Source of the DNA: Sphingomonas sp. KRR8
GTDB lineage: Bacteria; Pseudomonadota; Alphaproteobacteria; Sphingomonadales; Sphingomonadaceae
NCBI RefSeq assembly: GCF_023559245.1
Contig: NZ_CP097462.1
Span: 744,001 to 808,000 of the forward strand
Direction: 5' to 3'
Length of the DNA stretch: 64,000 nucleotides
The notes beneath the pieces were generated by a model, which was given only the letters and a program-made list of their open reading frames with translations, was not told the DNA's origin and ran no database searches. How positions within the stretch are numbered: the first letter of the stretch is position 1; each line of letters starts with the position of its first letter. The translations under genes were made by a program, and so were the position numbers. Positions 38,171 through 46,557 of the stretch are shown here, one piece after another.

Positions 38171-39921
38171 GTATATTCCTTGGCTTGGCCGCCGCTGTTA
38201 TGGCGCAGTCGCAGCCCGTCAACGATCCGCTCGCGCCGCTACCACCAGGCGCCGCAGCGCCGTCGGCCGAGCCGGTCCGGACACCGTTGCCCCCGGGCGA
38301 GCCGAGTGACGCGACGCCGGCGGAGGCGCCACCTTCTTCGCCCGTCGTGGTCGCCGTGCCCAAGGACTGGCGGGGAGTGTTCGACGCCATTCGCCTGAAC
38401 CAGTGGGCGGCGGCTCAGGCCGGCATTGCGGCGCTGCCGAGGAACATCCTGACGCCGGTCGCACGGGCCGAACTGTACACCGCCAAGGGCTCACCGAAGG
38501 TCAGCCTTGACGCTCTTTATGACCTGTTGATCGAAGCGCCCGACCTGCCCAAGGCCGACCAGCTGCAGCGCATGGCCGAAGCGCGCGGCGGCATCGACAC
38601 GCCACGCATCGCTCAGCGGTTCGCGGTGGTTCCGATTGGCTATGCACCGCGCCGCAGCCGGGCGCGGTCGGTCACTGGTGAGCCCGAGGCCGACAAGCTG
38701 CGGGCAGAGCTCGACCCGTTGGTCAAAGTGGATGACGCACTCAATGCCGAGCTGCTGGTCAACAGCCGCTCGGCCCTGCTCTCGCCCGAGGCGCGGGCCG
38801 AAGCGGCGCAGCGGGTGGCATGGATCTATTACGTCCGCGGTGACGATGCGAGCGCTCGACGCGTGGCCGATGCAGGCCGCCTCGGCACAACCGGCGATTG
38901 GGCGGTTCAGAATGCCTGGGTGTCGGGCCTCGCGGCTTGGCGGCAGAACGACTGTGTCTCAGCGGCGCAACTGTTTCGGGTCGTCGGCGGGGACGCCAAT
39001 GAGACATCGCTCCGAGCTGGCGGGCTCTACTGGGCGGCACGGGCCGAAATGGCGTGCCGGCATCCCGCCGAAGTTACCCCGCTGATGCGGGCGGCAGCGC
39101 GATATAACGAGACGTTCTACGGCATGATCGCGCGGCGTTCGCTTGGCATGGATACCAAGCTTCCGCCCCTGGCGGAAACCGTCGATCCGAGGGTGGAGGC
39201 GCTGCCCAATGTTCAGCGGGCGGTCGAGCTGGCACGGATAGGGGAGCGTGATCTTGCCGGCCAGTACCTCCGCTTCCAGTCCAGGTTGGGGAGTCCCGCC
39301 GACCAGCTTGGGCTGATCAACGTCGCACGCCGGCTGGAGCTGGCAGCGACGCAGCATTATCTGGCGCATTTCGGCCCGGCTGGGGCGCAGGTGCCCTCGG
39401 CAGCCCGTTATCCCAAGCCGTCGTGGGGTCCGCGCAGCGGGTGGCGGATCGACCCGGCGCTGGCGATGGCTCACGCGCTGCAGGAATCCAGTTTCCGGGC
39501 GGAGGCGATCAGCCCTGCCGGTGCCGTCGGGCTGATGCAGGTCGTGCCCTCGACCATGAACGTGCTGGCGCGCATCGGTAACGTGCCCACAGGCGACCTG
39601 CGCGATCCCGCCACCAACATGGAGTTCGGCCAGCGCTGGATTGAGGCGATGCGAAACCGGGCGGAGACGCAGGGCCAGCTGCCCAAGGTGATCGCCAGCT
39701 ACAATGCCGGCTCGCTTCCGGTTGGCCGTTGGCAGGTCAACGACCGGGGCGACCCCCTGCTGTGGATCGAAAGCGTGCCCTACTGGGAGACGCGCTTCTA
39801 TATTCCCACAGTGCTCAGGAACATGTGGGTCTATGAGCAGCTCGATGGGCGGCCGGCGCCGAGCCTGACGGAGATGGCGCAGCACAAGTGGCCCGCTTTC
39901 CCGGTCGCTAGCCGGCGCTGA
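38167..39921 (+). CDS. Lytic murein transglycosylase (Slt family)
   Basis: 584-residue periplasmic enzyme that cleaves peptidoglycan to anhydro-muropeptides. An N-terminal hydrophobic export segment and a proline-rich stretch precede a helical superhelix domain (about 70-420). The catalytic SLT domain (about 430-560) has AHALQESSFRAEAISPAGAVGLMQ with the catalytic glutamate, then VIASYNAGSLPVGRW. Its ATG overlaps the stop of the preceding gene. Confidence 0.9.
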   Translation: MSIFLGLAAAVMAQSQPVNDPLAPLPPGAAAPSAEPVRTPLPPGEPSDATPAEAPPSSPVVVAVPKDWRGVFDAIRLNQWAAAQAGIAALPRNILTPVARAELYTAKGSPKVSLDALYDLLIEAPDLPKADQLQRMAEARGGIDTPRIAQRFAVVPIGYAPRRSRARSVTGEPEADKLRAELDPLVKVDDALNAELLVNSRSALLSPEARAEAAQRVAWIYYVRGDDASARRVADAGRLGTTGDWAVQNAWVSGLAAWRQNDCVSAAQLFRVVGGDANETSLRAGGLYWAARAEMACRHPAEVTPLMRAAARYNETFYGMIARRSLGMDTKLPPLAETVDPRVEALPNVQRAVELARIGERDLAGQYLRFQSRLGSPADQLGLINVARRLELAATQHYLAHFGPAGAQVPSAARYPKPSWGPRSGWRIDPALAMAHALQESSFRAEAISPAGAVGLMQVVPSTMNVLARIGNVPTGDLRDPATNMEFGQRWIEAMRNRAETQGQLPKVIASYNAGSLPVGRWQVNDRGDPLLWIESVPYWETRFYIPTVLRNMWVYEQLDGRPAPSLTEMAQHKWPAFPVASRR

Positions 39922-39924
39922 TGT

Positions 39925-40071
39925 TCAGTTGCGAAAGAGGTAACTGAGCGGAAAGCCGTTGCGGGGCTGACGGGCGCGGCGGGCGCGGTCAGCGTCGTCC
40001 GCACGGCGCTGCTCCTCGGCAAGGCTGAGCCGCTCGGTACCAGTGCGGACCTCGGGAGTTCGGCTGATCAC
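39925..40071 (-). CDS. Candidate small basic protein
   Basis: 48-codon ORF with a GTG start and AAAGG 7 bases upstream (a TTG two codons earlier is also possible). It contains RLSLAEEQRRADDADRARRA and ends in NGFPLSYLFRN. Codon use looks like the local genes, and it ends 3 bases from the transglycosylase stop. No family known. The rest of 39922-40185 holds only the LexA operator. Confidence 0.4.
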   Translation of the reverse strand: MISRTPEVRTGTERLSLAEEQRRADDADRARRARQPRNGFPLSYLFRN

Positions 40072-40152
40072 GGTCAAGCCTTTGAAGCTAAAGCGTTACA
40101 ATTCGGAATCAACCATGTGGCGGATGCAATACGGCTGCGAATGAGCCGACTT

Positions 40153-40167
40153 GTTCCGGGTTTGTTC
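40153..40167 (+). promoter_or_regulatory. LexA operator upstream of the radical SAM gene
   Basis: GTTC at 40153-40156 and GTTC at 40164-40167 with exactly 7 bases between, the alphaproteobacterial LexA consensus. The operator ends 18 bases before the ATG, close enough to block initiation. Confidence 0.65.
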
Positions 40168-40185
40168 CCGGTGTAATTCGATGCC

Positions 40186-41256
40186 ATGCCTGCCGAGTCG
40201 ATCTCCGGCCGCGGGGCCACCCGCAATCTCACCCCCACCCGCTTCAACCTGGGTGAGCGAACGGCTGAGGGCGACTGGCTGGATCAGGTCGAGGCGTTGG
40301 ACGGCGTGACCAGGCGCCGGACAACCGTCACCGTGGAGCGGCCCAAGTCGATCATCACCCGCAATCGCTCACCCGACATCGGCTTTGATCGCTCGGTCAA
40401 TCCCTATCGTGGATGTGAACACGGCTGCATCTATTGCTTCGCGCGGCCGACCCATGCCTATCATGATCTCTCACCCGGCGTGGATTTCGAAAGCCGCCTG
40501 TTCGCCAAGCCCGACGCGCCAAAGCTGCTCCATGCGGCGCTCAGCCAGCCTGGGTATGACGTGGCGCCCATTGCGCTCGGAACCAACACCGATCCCTACC
40601 AGCCGATCGAAGAGCGGTGGGAGATCACCCGCTCGATCCTCGAGGTGTTGGTCGAGACCCGGCATCCTTTCACCATCACGACCAAGAGTGACCGGGTGCT
40701 TCGCGATCTCGACCTGATCGCCCCGGCCGCGCATGAAGGGCTCGCCGCCGTTGCGCTGTCGGTGACCTCGCTCGATCCCGCGATCAGCCGTACGCTTGAG
40801 CCGCGCGCGCCCGCCGGACGCAAGCGAATCGCCGCGATCAAGACCCTCAATGAGGCGGGCGTACCAACCTTGCTGGCGGTGGCTCCGGTCATTCCGCAAA
40901 TTACCGACCATGAGTTGGAGTCGATCGTTGCCGCGGGCGCCGAAGCGGGTGCGCGGGGTGGCTTCTACCTACCGGTTCGTTTGCCGCACGAAGTTGCGCC
41001 CCTGTTCCGCGCATGGCTTGACGAGCATTATCCCGATCGCGCGGCCAAGGTGATGGCGACCATCCGCTCCATGCGCGACGGCAAGGACAATGACCCGAAT
41101 TTCTTCACCCGGATGCGCGGCTCGGGTGTTTGGGCCGAGCTGCTGCGGACCCGGTTCGAGAAAGCGGTGAAGCGCTACGGTCTTGGCACGACCCGTACAG
41201 TCCTCCGGCGCGACCTGTTCCGTGCCCCCGACGGGCAACAGCTGCGCTTGTTGTGA
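40186..41256 (+). CDS. PA0069-family radical SAM protein
   Basis: 356-residue radical SAM enzyme. The [4Fe-4S] motif is YRGCEHGCIYCFARPTHAY (C-x3-C-x2-C), with an N-terminal ITRNRSPDIGFDRSVNPYRG lead-in typical of this SplB-related family. A DNA-repair role is suspected for the family. The LexA box directly upstream supports a damage response here. Confidence 0.9.
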   Translation: MPAESISGRGATRNLTPTRFNLGERTAEGDWLDQVEALDGVTRRRTTVTVERPKSIITRNRSPDIGFDRSVNPYRGCEHGCIYCFARPTHAYHDLSPGVDFESRLFAKPDAPKLLHAALSQPGYDVAPIALGTNTDPYQPIEERWEITRSILEVLVETRHPFTITTKSDRVLRDLDLIAPAAHEGLAAVALSVTSLDPAISRTLEPRAPAGRKRIAAIKTLNEAGVPTLLAVAPVIPQITDHELESIVAAGAEAGARGGFYLPVRLPHEVAPLFRAWLDEHYPDRAAKVMATIRSMRDGKDNDPNFFTRMRGSGVWAELLRTRFEKAVKRYGLGTTRTVLRRDLFRAPDGQQLRLL

Positions 41257-41283
41257 GCGACTGGCGCGACTAGTCAGAGGCCC

Positions 41284-42690
41284 ATGATCAAGCATCTGAC
41301 CGCCGCCTTGATGGCTGCTGCCGCTTCCCAGGCGTTCGCTCAACCCGCGCCGGCGCCGCTGCCGGCGCCCATCGTCGTTCCGTCGGCTCTGGCCAGCCTT
41401 CGTGACGATGCGCTCAACAATGACCATTACGCGTGGGACATCGTCGAGGGGCTGACCACGGAGATCGGGCCCCGTCTCGATGGGACCGAGGCGGAGGCGC
41501 GGGCGCGGACATGGGCAGTCAGCCGTCTTACCGCCCTGGGCTTCAAGAATGTGCGGATCGAAACCTTCCCGCTCCAGGTCTGGACCCGGGGCGCCGAAAG
41601 TGCCGAGATCCTGGCGCCCTTTCCTCAGAAGCTGGCGGTGACCGCGCTGGGGAACAGCGCATCCACCGGTCCCCAGGGGGTCAGTGGCGAGATCGTCGCG
41701 TTCGATAGCGTGGATGCGCTTCGCGCCGCACCTGACTCGGCCGTCCGCGGCAAGATCGTCTTTGTCGATCACCACATGGCGCCGACGCAGGATGGCAGCA
41801 GCTATGGTCCAGGCGGCACGCCCCGCCGGCTGGGACCGACAGTCGCTTCCCAGAAGGGAGCGCTGGCCATTGTCGTCCGCTCTGCCGGGACCGACCATCA
41901 TCGCAACCCGCATGCCGGGGTGCAGACCTTCGGCAACGGCGCCACTCCGATACCCGCGGGCGCGCTGAGCATCCCCGATGCCGAGCAACTCGCCCGGATC
42001 CTGAAGCGTGGGCAGCCAGTCCGGCTTCACCTGACACTCGTCAGCGAAACGCATCAGGGTCAATCGGGCAACGTCATCGCCGAACTTCCCGGGCGCGATC
42101 CGAAGCTTGCTCCCGTCCTGGTCGGTGGGCACCTCGACAGCTGGGACCTTGGCACCGGCGCGATCGACGATGCCTCGGGCGTCGCCATCGCGACCGCCGC
42201 CGCCAAGCGGATCATGGACTCGGGACAGCCGCTGAGGACCATCCGCATCGTCTGGTTCGGGTCGGAGGAAACCGGCCTCTGGGGCGGGCAGGACTACCGC
42301 AAGCGCTACGGCCAGCAGCCGCACTGGGCGCTGCTCGAGAGTGACTTCGGCGCCGACCGCATCTGGCGGGTCACCAGCAAGCTTGGCGAGCAGCGGCGCG
42401 ATGAAGCGCGGATGATCGGCGCAGCCCTGGCACCGCTCGGGATCGTCACCGGGGCGTTTGACAAGGCCGATGGCAGCGACATCGAGCCGCTACTGGATGA
42501 CGGGCAGCCCGGCGTCGGCCTGAGCCAGGACGGCACCCGCTACTTCGATTATCATCACACGCCCGACGACACGCTCGACAAGGTGGATCCTGTGCAGTTG
42601 CGGCAGAATGTCGCGGCGTGGACAGCAACCCTGGCGGTCCTTGCCGGCCCTATCGAGCGTGCGCCCGCCGCACGGAGCCGCCGCCGGTGA
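41284..42690 (+). CDS. M28-family zinc aminopeptidase-like, exported
   Basis: 468-residue protein with signal peptide (cleavage after SQAFA near residue 20). A PA-type insert lies at about 120-230, followed by an M28 catalytic domain. Metal ligands are visible in GGHLDSWD, GAIDDASGVA, GSEETGLWG, LLESDFGAD and DYHHTPDDT. Likely a periplasmic or secreted aminopeptidase. It overlaps the following lipoprotein gene as GTGA. Confidence 0.9.
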   Translation: MIKHLTAALMAAAASQAFAQPAPAPLPAPIVVPSALASLRDDALNNDHYAWDIVEGLTTEIGPRLDGTEAEARARTWAVSRLTALGFKNVRIETFPLQVWTRGAESAEILAPFPQKLAVTALGNSASTGPQGVSGEIVAFDSVDALRAAPDSAVRGKIVFVDHHMAPTQDGSSYGPGGTPRRLGPTVASQKGALAIVVRSAGTDHHRNPHAGVQTFGNGATPIPAGALSIPDAEQLARILKRGQPVRLHLTLVSETHQGQSGNVIAELPGRDPKLAPVLVGGHLDSWDLGTGAIDDASGVAIATAAAKRIMDSGQPLRTIRIVWFGSEETGLWGGQDYRKRYGQQPHWALLESDFGADRIWRVTSKLGEQRRDEARMIGAALAPLGIVTGAFDKADGSDIEPLLDDGQPGVGLSQDGTRYFDYHHTPDDTLDKVDPVQLRQNVAAWTATLAVLAGPIERAPAARSRRR

Positions 42691-42899
42691 AGCTGCTCGG
42701 CCCAGCCTTGCTGCTGCTCCTCGCAGGCTGTGGCTCGTCGAAGGACGACAGCATCGAGCCGATCCGTGACCAGGGCAACGCCGGCAGCAACGAGTTGTTG
42801 TCGGCGGCCGATCAGGCGGCAGGGAACGCAGCGGCCAGGATGAGCGCTGAAGCGGGCAGCAACAATCAGGCGAACCTGCAAGGGGAGACAAGACGATGA
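42687..42899 (+). CDS. Small lipoprotein
   Basis: 70-residue protein starting at a GTG that overlaps the peptidase stop. The lipobox is LLAGC at residues 12-16, so the mature chain begins at that cysteine. It then has an acidic, low-complexity helical stretch (SNELLSAADQAAGNAAARMS). No known family. It overlaps the next lipoprotein gene by ATGA. Confidence 0.7.
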   Translation: MKLLGPALLLLLAGCGSSKDDSIEPIRDQGNAGSNELLSAADQAAGNAAARMSAEAGSNNQANLQGETRR

Positions 42900-43276
42900 A
42901 CGGCAAGCTGATGGTGGGCGTGGCGATGGCTCTGGCGCTGGGCGCCTGCTCGGCCCGTGACGAAGGCAATGGCAGCACGGTGATCTCCGTCGACAAGAAC
43001 GCCGTGCAAGGTGGGCTGAACGAGGCCGGCGCGGCGCTCAAGGACGCGGGCAACGAGGTCAAGGACGCAGCGGACAAGGCAGCCCCGGCCGTCAAGGATG
43101 CCGCCGACAAGGCTGGAAGCGCGATCGGCAATGCCGCCGACAAGACCGGCGACGCGGTCTCCAACGCTGCCGACAAGACCGGCGCTGCTGCCCGTCATAC
43201 CGCCGACAAGGCCGACAATGCGGTCGACAAAACCCATGTCACTGTGACGACCAATAGCAGCGACCGCAAGCACTAG
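42896..43276 (+). CDS. Lipoprotein with LEA-like 11-residue repeats
   Basis: 126-residue lipoprotein (lipobox LGAC, cysteine at 18). Residues about 60-115 consist of five consecutive 11-residue units built on xxAADKxxxAV: KDAADKAAPAV, KDAADKAGSAI, GNAADKTGDAV, SNAADKTGAAA, RHTADKADNAV. This is the spacing of LEA/YtxH-type amphipathic helices linked to membrane or desiccation protection. The role here is inferred only. Confidence 0.75.
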   Translation: MNGKLMVGVAMALALGACSARDEGNGSTVISVDKNAVQGGLNEAGAALKDAGNEVKDAADKAAPAVKDAADKAGSAIGNAADKTGDAVSNAADKTGAAARHTADKADNAVDKTHVTVTTNSSDRKH

Positions 43277-43316
43277 GCTGGCGGACGCGGCCGGACGCTG
43301 CTAGGCGGCGCGGCGT

Positions 43317-43393
<77 letters not shown>

Positions 43394-43417
43394 CCATCAT
43401 CTCCAGGAGCCCCGCCG

Positions 43418-43693
43418 GTGAGCGCGGACAACCCGACCTACCTCCGCGACCGTGAGCTCCTCGAAGCCGAGCTTGGAGACGAGCTTGTCGCTTTGGATGT
43501 CGACGAAGGGCTTTGCTTTGGCTTCAACGATGTGGCGACGGCCATCTGGCGACTGTTGAGGGAGCCAAGGACGCTGGCTGGACTGGTCGAGCAACTGACA
43601 GACGATTATGAGGTCGCGCCAGACGAATGCCGCAGCGACACGCTTGCCGCATTGGAAATCCTCCAAAAACATCGGCTTGTCCGCGCCATTTAG
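43418..43693 (+). CDS. PqqD-family RiPP recognition protein (lasso B1 type)
   Basis: 91-residue PqqD/RRE-fold protein. LVALDVDEGLCFGFNDVATAIWRLLREP and the C-terminal ALEILQKHRLVRAI fit stand-alone PqqD proteins that bind RiPP leader peptides. GTG start with AGGAG 7 bases upstream. Followed by a short precursor candidate and an asparagine-synthase-like gene, so it is read as the B1 leader-binding partner of a lasso system. Confidence 0.82.
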   Translation: MSADNPTYLRDRELLEAELGDELVALDVDEGLCFGFNDVATAIWRLLREPRTLAGLVEQLTDDYEVAPDECRSDTLAALEILQKHRLVRAI

Positions 43694-43774
43694 CTGCTTG
43701 CCACTCGCGCGAGTTCCACTTACGACGACTGTGGCCATTTCGGATCGACGTTGATCCACTCAGGGGAGGCTCGG

Positions 43775-43885
43775 TTGGCAAAGAAGACTTGGCGCAGACC
43801 AGAAATCAGAACGCTGCGCGCCGGTGAGGCCGAGAACGGCTCCCGCAACGTCCGCATCGACGGGGTCAACAACCAGCGTTCGTAA
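43775..43885 (+). CDS. Candidate lasso precursor peptide
   Basis: 36-codon ORF with TTG start and GGAGG 5 bases upstream. Leader candidate residues 1-21 carry W6-x2-P9-x-I11, resembling the Y-x2-P-x-L recognition motif of lasso leaders. Core candidate G22 to S36 (GSRNVRIDGVNNQRS) has glycine first and aspartate at position 8, as needed for an 8-membered macrolactam ring. It ends in serine, the residue modified by kinases of paeninodin-type clusters. The usual threonine at position -2 is missing. Confidence 0.6.
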   Translation: MAKKTWRRPEIRTLRAGEAENGSRNVRIDGVNNQRS

Positions 43886-44040
43886 GCACGAATCGATCAG
43901 CGTTTCCGGGCGCCGTCGACTGGCATGATCGCTCCGGCGACGCCGCGGTCGTTCCCCGGGTTAGTGTTGACGGCCACCTTTACCGCCTAACCGAACTGGC
44001 GCGCCGTATTGGTGCGCCCTCTTCCATCGATCTTCCCACC

Positions 44041-45591
44041 TTGCTTGGCGAAGCATTTCGCCAACTCGGCCCGAAGCTGTTCAATCAGCTTGAGGGCAGT
44101 TTCGCGCTTGCGATCTACGAGCCCGCCAAGCGGCGCCTGACGCTCGTGCGCGACGCGACCGGGCAGCGGCCACTTGTCTTTGCCCGAACGCCTGACGGTG
44201 CACGGTTCGGGTCCATCCCCAGCGACCTTCAACTGGCGCTCCAGGTCGATCTCGACGACTTGGGAGCCTTTCTGGCTGGCAGTGCCGCTCGGTCGACTAC
44301 GACCCCGCTATGCGGCGTCGAGCAGGTTCGGCCCGGTGAGATGGTGGTGCTCACCCCGGGAGCTTGTGAGCGGCGCTACTGGTGGCAGCCGGAGGTGGGT
44401 CCATCAGCGCACGACCGTTCGCGCGACTATGCCGGGGAGTATCGCAGCCACCTGACGCGAGCCGTCGAACCCTGGCTCGGCCAGGGGCTCACTGCCTGCC
44501 AGCTCAGCGGTGGATGGGACAGCGGCGCGGTCACGGGTGCCGCGGTCAGCCTGCGCGGAACCGCGAACGTCCGCGCCTACACGGCGGTGCCCGCAGCACC
44601 CATTCAGGGTAAAGCGATGCGGCACACCAATGTCGATGAGACAGGTCTGGCAAGCGCTTCCGCCTCGGCGCTCGGGGTGACGCACCAGCTGATCAACGCT
44701 CGCGCCGAGCCTTTTGCTCTGGCACGGTGGTTCCACGAGGTCGCGCAATCGCCCTTGGTTTCTCCCTTTCCGCTGACGTGGTGGAATGCGATCCGAGACC
44801 AGGCGCGCGCCGACGGGGCCACTGCAGTCCTCACCGGCGAGATGGGTAATCTATCCCTGAATGCCGGCGGGCTGTCCGCGCTCGCAGTTCTGATCGCCCA
44901 GCGGAGACTGGCGAGTGCATGGCGCGAGGCCCGTCTGCTTGCCAGAGCGGGAACGATTCGCTGGCGAGGGGCGGCAGCTGCCGTGCTGAGCGGACACGTG
45001 CCAGACACTCTCTTGCAGTGGTTCGGCGAGCGCCTCGCCGGTGGTCCGCCCGCGAGGCCCGAGACGTTTCTGCTTGAGCGCGGAACTGGTGACAGGCGAG
45101 CCGAGACGCTCCCCGCGGATGCCTACGAGGCCCGGCTCGCCATGATCAGGGAGACCGAATCGGGCGTCCATCGGGTCCTCAGCGAGCGCCATTGGGATCT
45201 GATCGAAGCGGACCCGACGGCTGATCGGGCGCTGATCGAATGGAGTCTAACCTTGCCGCCGGAGGCTTTCCTGAAGAATGGCGAACTACGTCCAATGGCG
45301 CGGCGCGCATTGCAGGGCTGGCTTCCCGACCCGGTGCTGAATTCCCATCTGCGCGGTCTTCAGAGCGCGGATTGGTACCAGATGACGTCGGCCGCAGAAT
45401 GCCGCCATGTCCTGGCCGAGATCCGCGAGCATCAACCCGTTCGTGAATTCCTCGACATTGCGGCGCTGGACCGGGCAATATCGGAATGGCCCTCGAGTGA
45501 CTGGAACAGCGCGGCCCACTACGCCCGTTTTCGCGTGGGCGTGGTCGGCGCCCTCTGCACAGGACTGTTCATCGCTCGGTTTGCGGCGTGA
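44041..45591 (+). CDS. Asparagine-synthase-like lasso cyclase
   Basis: At least 516 residues. A partial class-II glutaminase-like fold (LEGSFALAIYEPAKRRLTLVR) without the N-terminal cysteine precedes an ATP pyrophosphatase domain with QLSGGWDSGAV near residue 155. This split fits lasso cyclases, which activate a side-chain carboxylate and do not use glutamine. TTG 44041 is the first canonical start, but the same frame reads as protein at least from 43918 and is open from 43828, so the N-terminus is unresolved. Overlaps the convergent kinase gene by 23 bases. Confidence 0.8.
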   Translation: MLGEAFRQLGPKLFNQLEGSFALAIYEPAKRRLTLVRDATGQRPLVFARTPDGARFGSIPSDLQLALQVDLDDLGAFLAGSAARSTTTPLCGVEQVRPGEMVVLTPGACERRYWWQPEVGPSAHDRSRDYAGEYRSHLTRAVEPWLGQGLTACQLSGGWDSGAVTGAAVSLRGTANVRAYTAVPAAPIQGKAMRHTNVDETGLASASASALGVTHQLINARAEPFALARWFHEVAQSPLVSPFPLTWWNAIRDQARADGATAVLTGEMGNLSLNAGGLSALAVLIAQRRLASAWREARLLARAGTIRWRGAAAAVLSGHVPDTLLQWFGERLAGGPPARPETFLLERGTGDRRAETLPADAYEARLAMIRETESGVHRVLSERHWDLIEADPTADRALIEWSLTLPPEAFLKNGELRPMARRALQGWLPDPVLNSHLRGLQSADWYQMTSAAECRHVLAEIREHQPVREFLDIAALDRAISEWPSSDWNSAAHYARFRVGVVGALCTGLFIARFAA

Positions 45592-46489
45592 TGCTCGCCA
45601 ACAGCTTTCTGATGTGCTGCTCGAATGCTGCGGTGTCCCAAGGGCGGCTCCACCGACGAACCCGGATCTGCGTTGCGAGACGGACGCAGGCGCGCCACGC
45701 TTCCTCATGTTCGCGGCCGGCGAGATACTCGCCGCGGTAGATGTTGCCAAAAAGGACGGAGAGCGCATCGGCCGGCGTGAGTTGTTCAACGCCGTGCTCC
45801 TGCGCACGCTCAAGCTGAAACACCCCACCGAGGGGGACGGGTCCTGATGGGATGACGCCGGCGCGCGCCGGGACATCATATTTGTCCCAGTCGTCGCTGT
45901 CCTCTTCGTAGGAGCGGCTGAAATGGTCGAGGTTACGCCCGCTCCGCTCGATCGCGTCACGCCACAGCCGAAGGCGCGGTAGCCCGGGCCAGGCCACCGC
46001 CGCGCCGTCCTGACCAAAGCCGATGACACAGACGTCATCGCTAAGCAGCGGGAAGCCGTTGTCCTGAAACCATGCCGCCAAGGTGGACTTGCCCGACCCA
46101 GATGGCCCTGTGAACGCGTAGGCAAGACCATCGATGACGACGGCATTCGCGTGCAACGGAAGCAGGCCGCGCTGGTGAAGCAGCATGCCCATGGCGGAGC
46201 CGAGGAGGTAAAGGCGGATATTGCGCTCTGGGACGCCGGGCTGCGCCTCGACCAGCAGTTCGCAACCTCGGCTGGCCAGGTAACGCCCCACCCGTTCGAT
46301 CGCCAGAAGCCCTCCGCCTTCAACGCGGTGGAAACCGGGCGCCTGAGGCCATTCCCCCGGCAGGGTTGCCGTGCGAATGATGATATCGGGCGCCGTGCCG
46401 GCGTGCTCCGCTTGCAGTTCGATCAGTTCGAGGTCGCTTTGCACATGGAGCCCGAACAGCCGGTAGGAGAAGACACGCGGGTGCGTCAC
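45569..46489 (-). CDS. HPr-kinase-like protein of the RiPP cluster
   Basis: 306-residue protein. Walker A is GPSGSGKST at 128-136, followed by the HPrK-type LLSDDVCVIG. It lacks the N-terminal domain of true HPr kinases and there is no PTS gene nearby. Homologues in lasso clusters phosphorylate the C-terminal serine of the precursor, and the candidate precursor here ends in serine. Divergent from the nucleotidyltransferase gene. Confidence 0.82.
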   Translation of the reverse strand: MTHPRVFSYRLFGLHVQSDLELIELQAEHAGTAPDIIIRTATLPGEWPQAPGFHRVEGGGLLAIERVGRYLASRGCELLVEAQPGVPERNIRLYLLGSAMGMLLHQRGLLPLHANAVVIDGLAYAFTGPSGSGKSTLAAWFQDNGFPLLSDDVCVIGFGQDGAAVAWPGLPRLRLWRDAIERSGRNLDHFSRSYEEDSDDWDKYDVPARAGVIPSGPVPLGGVFQLERAQEHGVEQLTPADALSVLFGNIYRGEYLAGREHEEAWRACVRLATQIRVRRWSRPWDTAAFEQHIRKLLASITPQTER

Positions 46490-46557
46490 GCAAGGCCTCC
46501 TGCCGGATGGCCGGTCGTGCTAGCCGCAAGTGATATGCTTCTGCGCCGTCCCTGCCC

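Noticed and set aside
43627..43827. A 66-codon open frame overlapping the B1 gene end and the precursor
   Set aside because: It overlaps two better-supported frames, lacks a ribosome site, and its sequence has no protein-like pattern.
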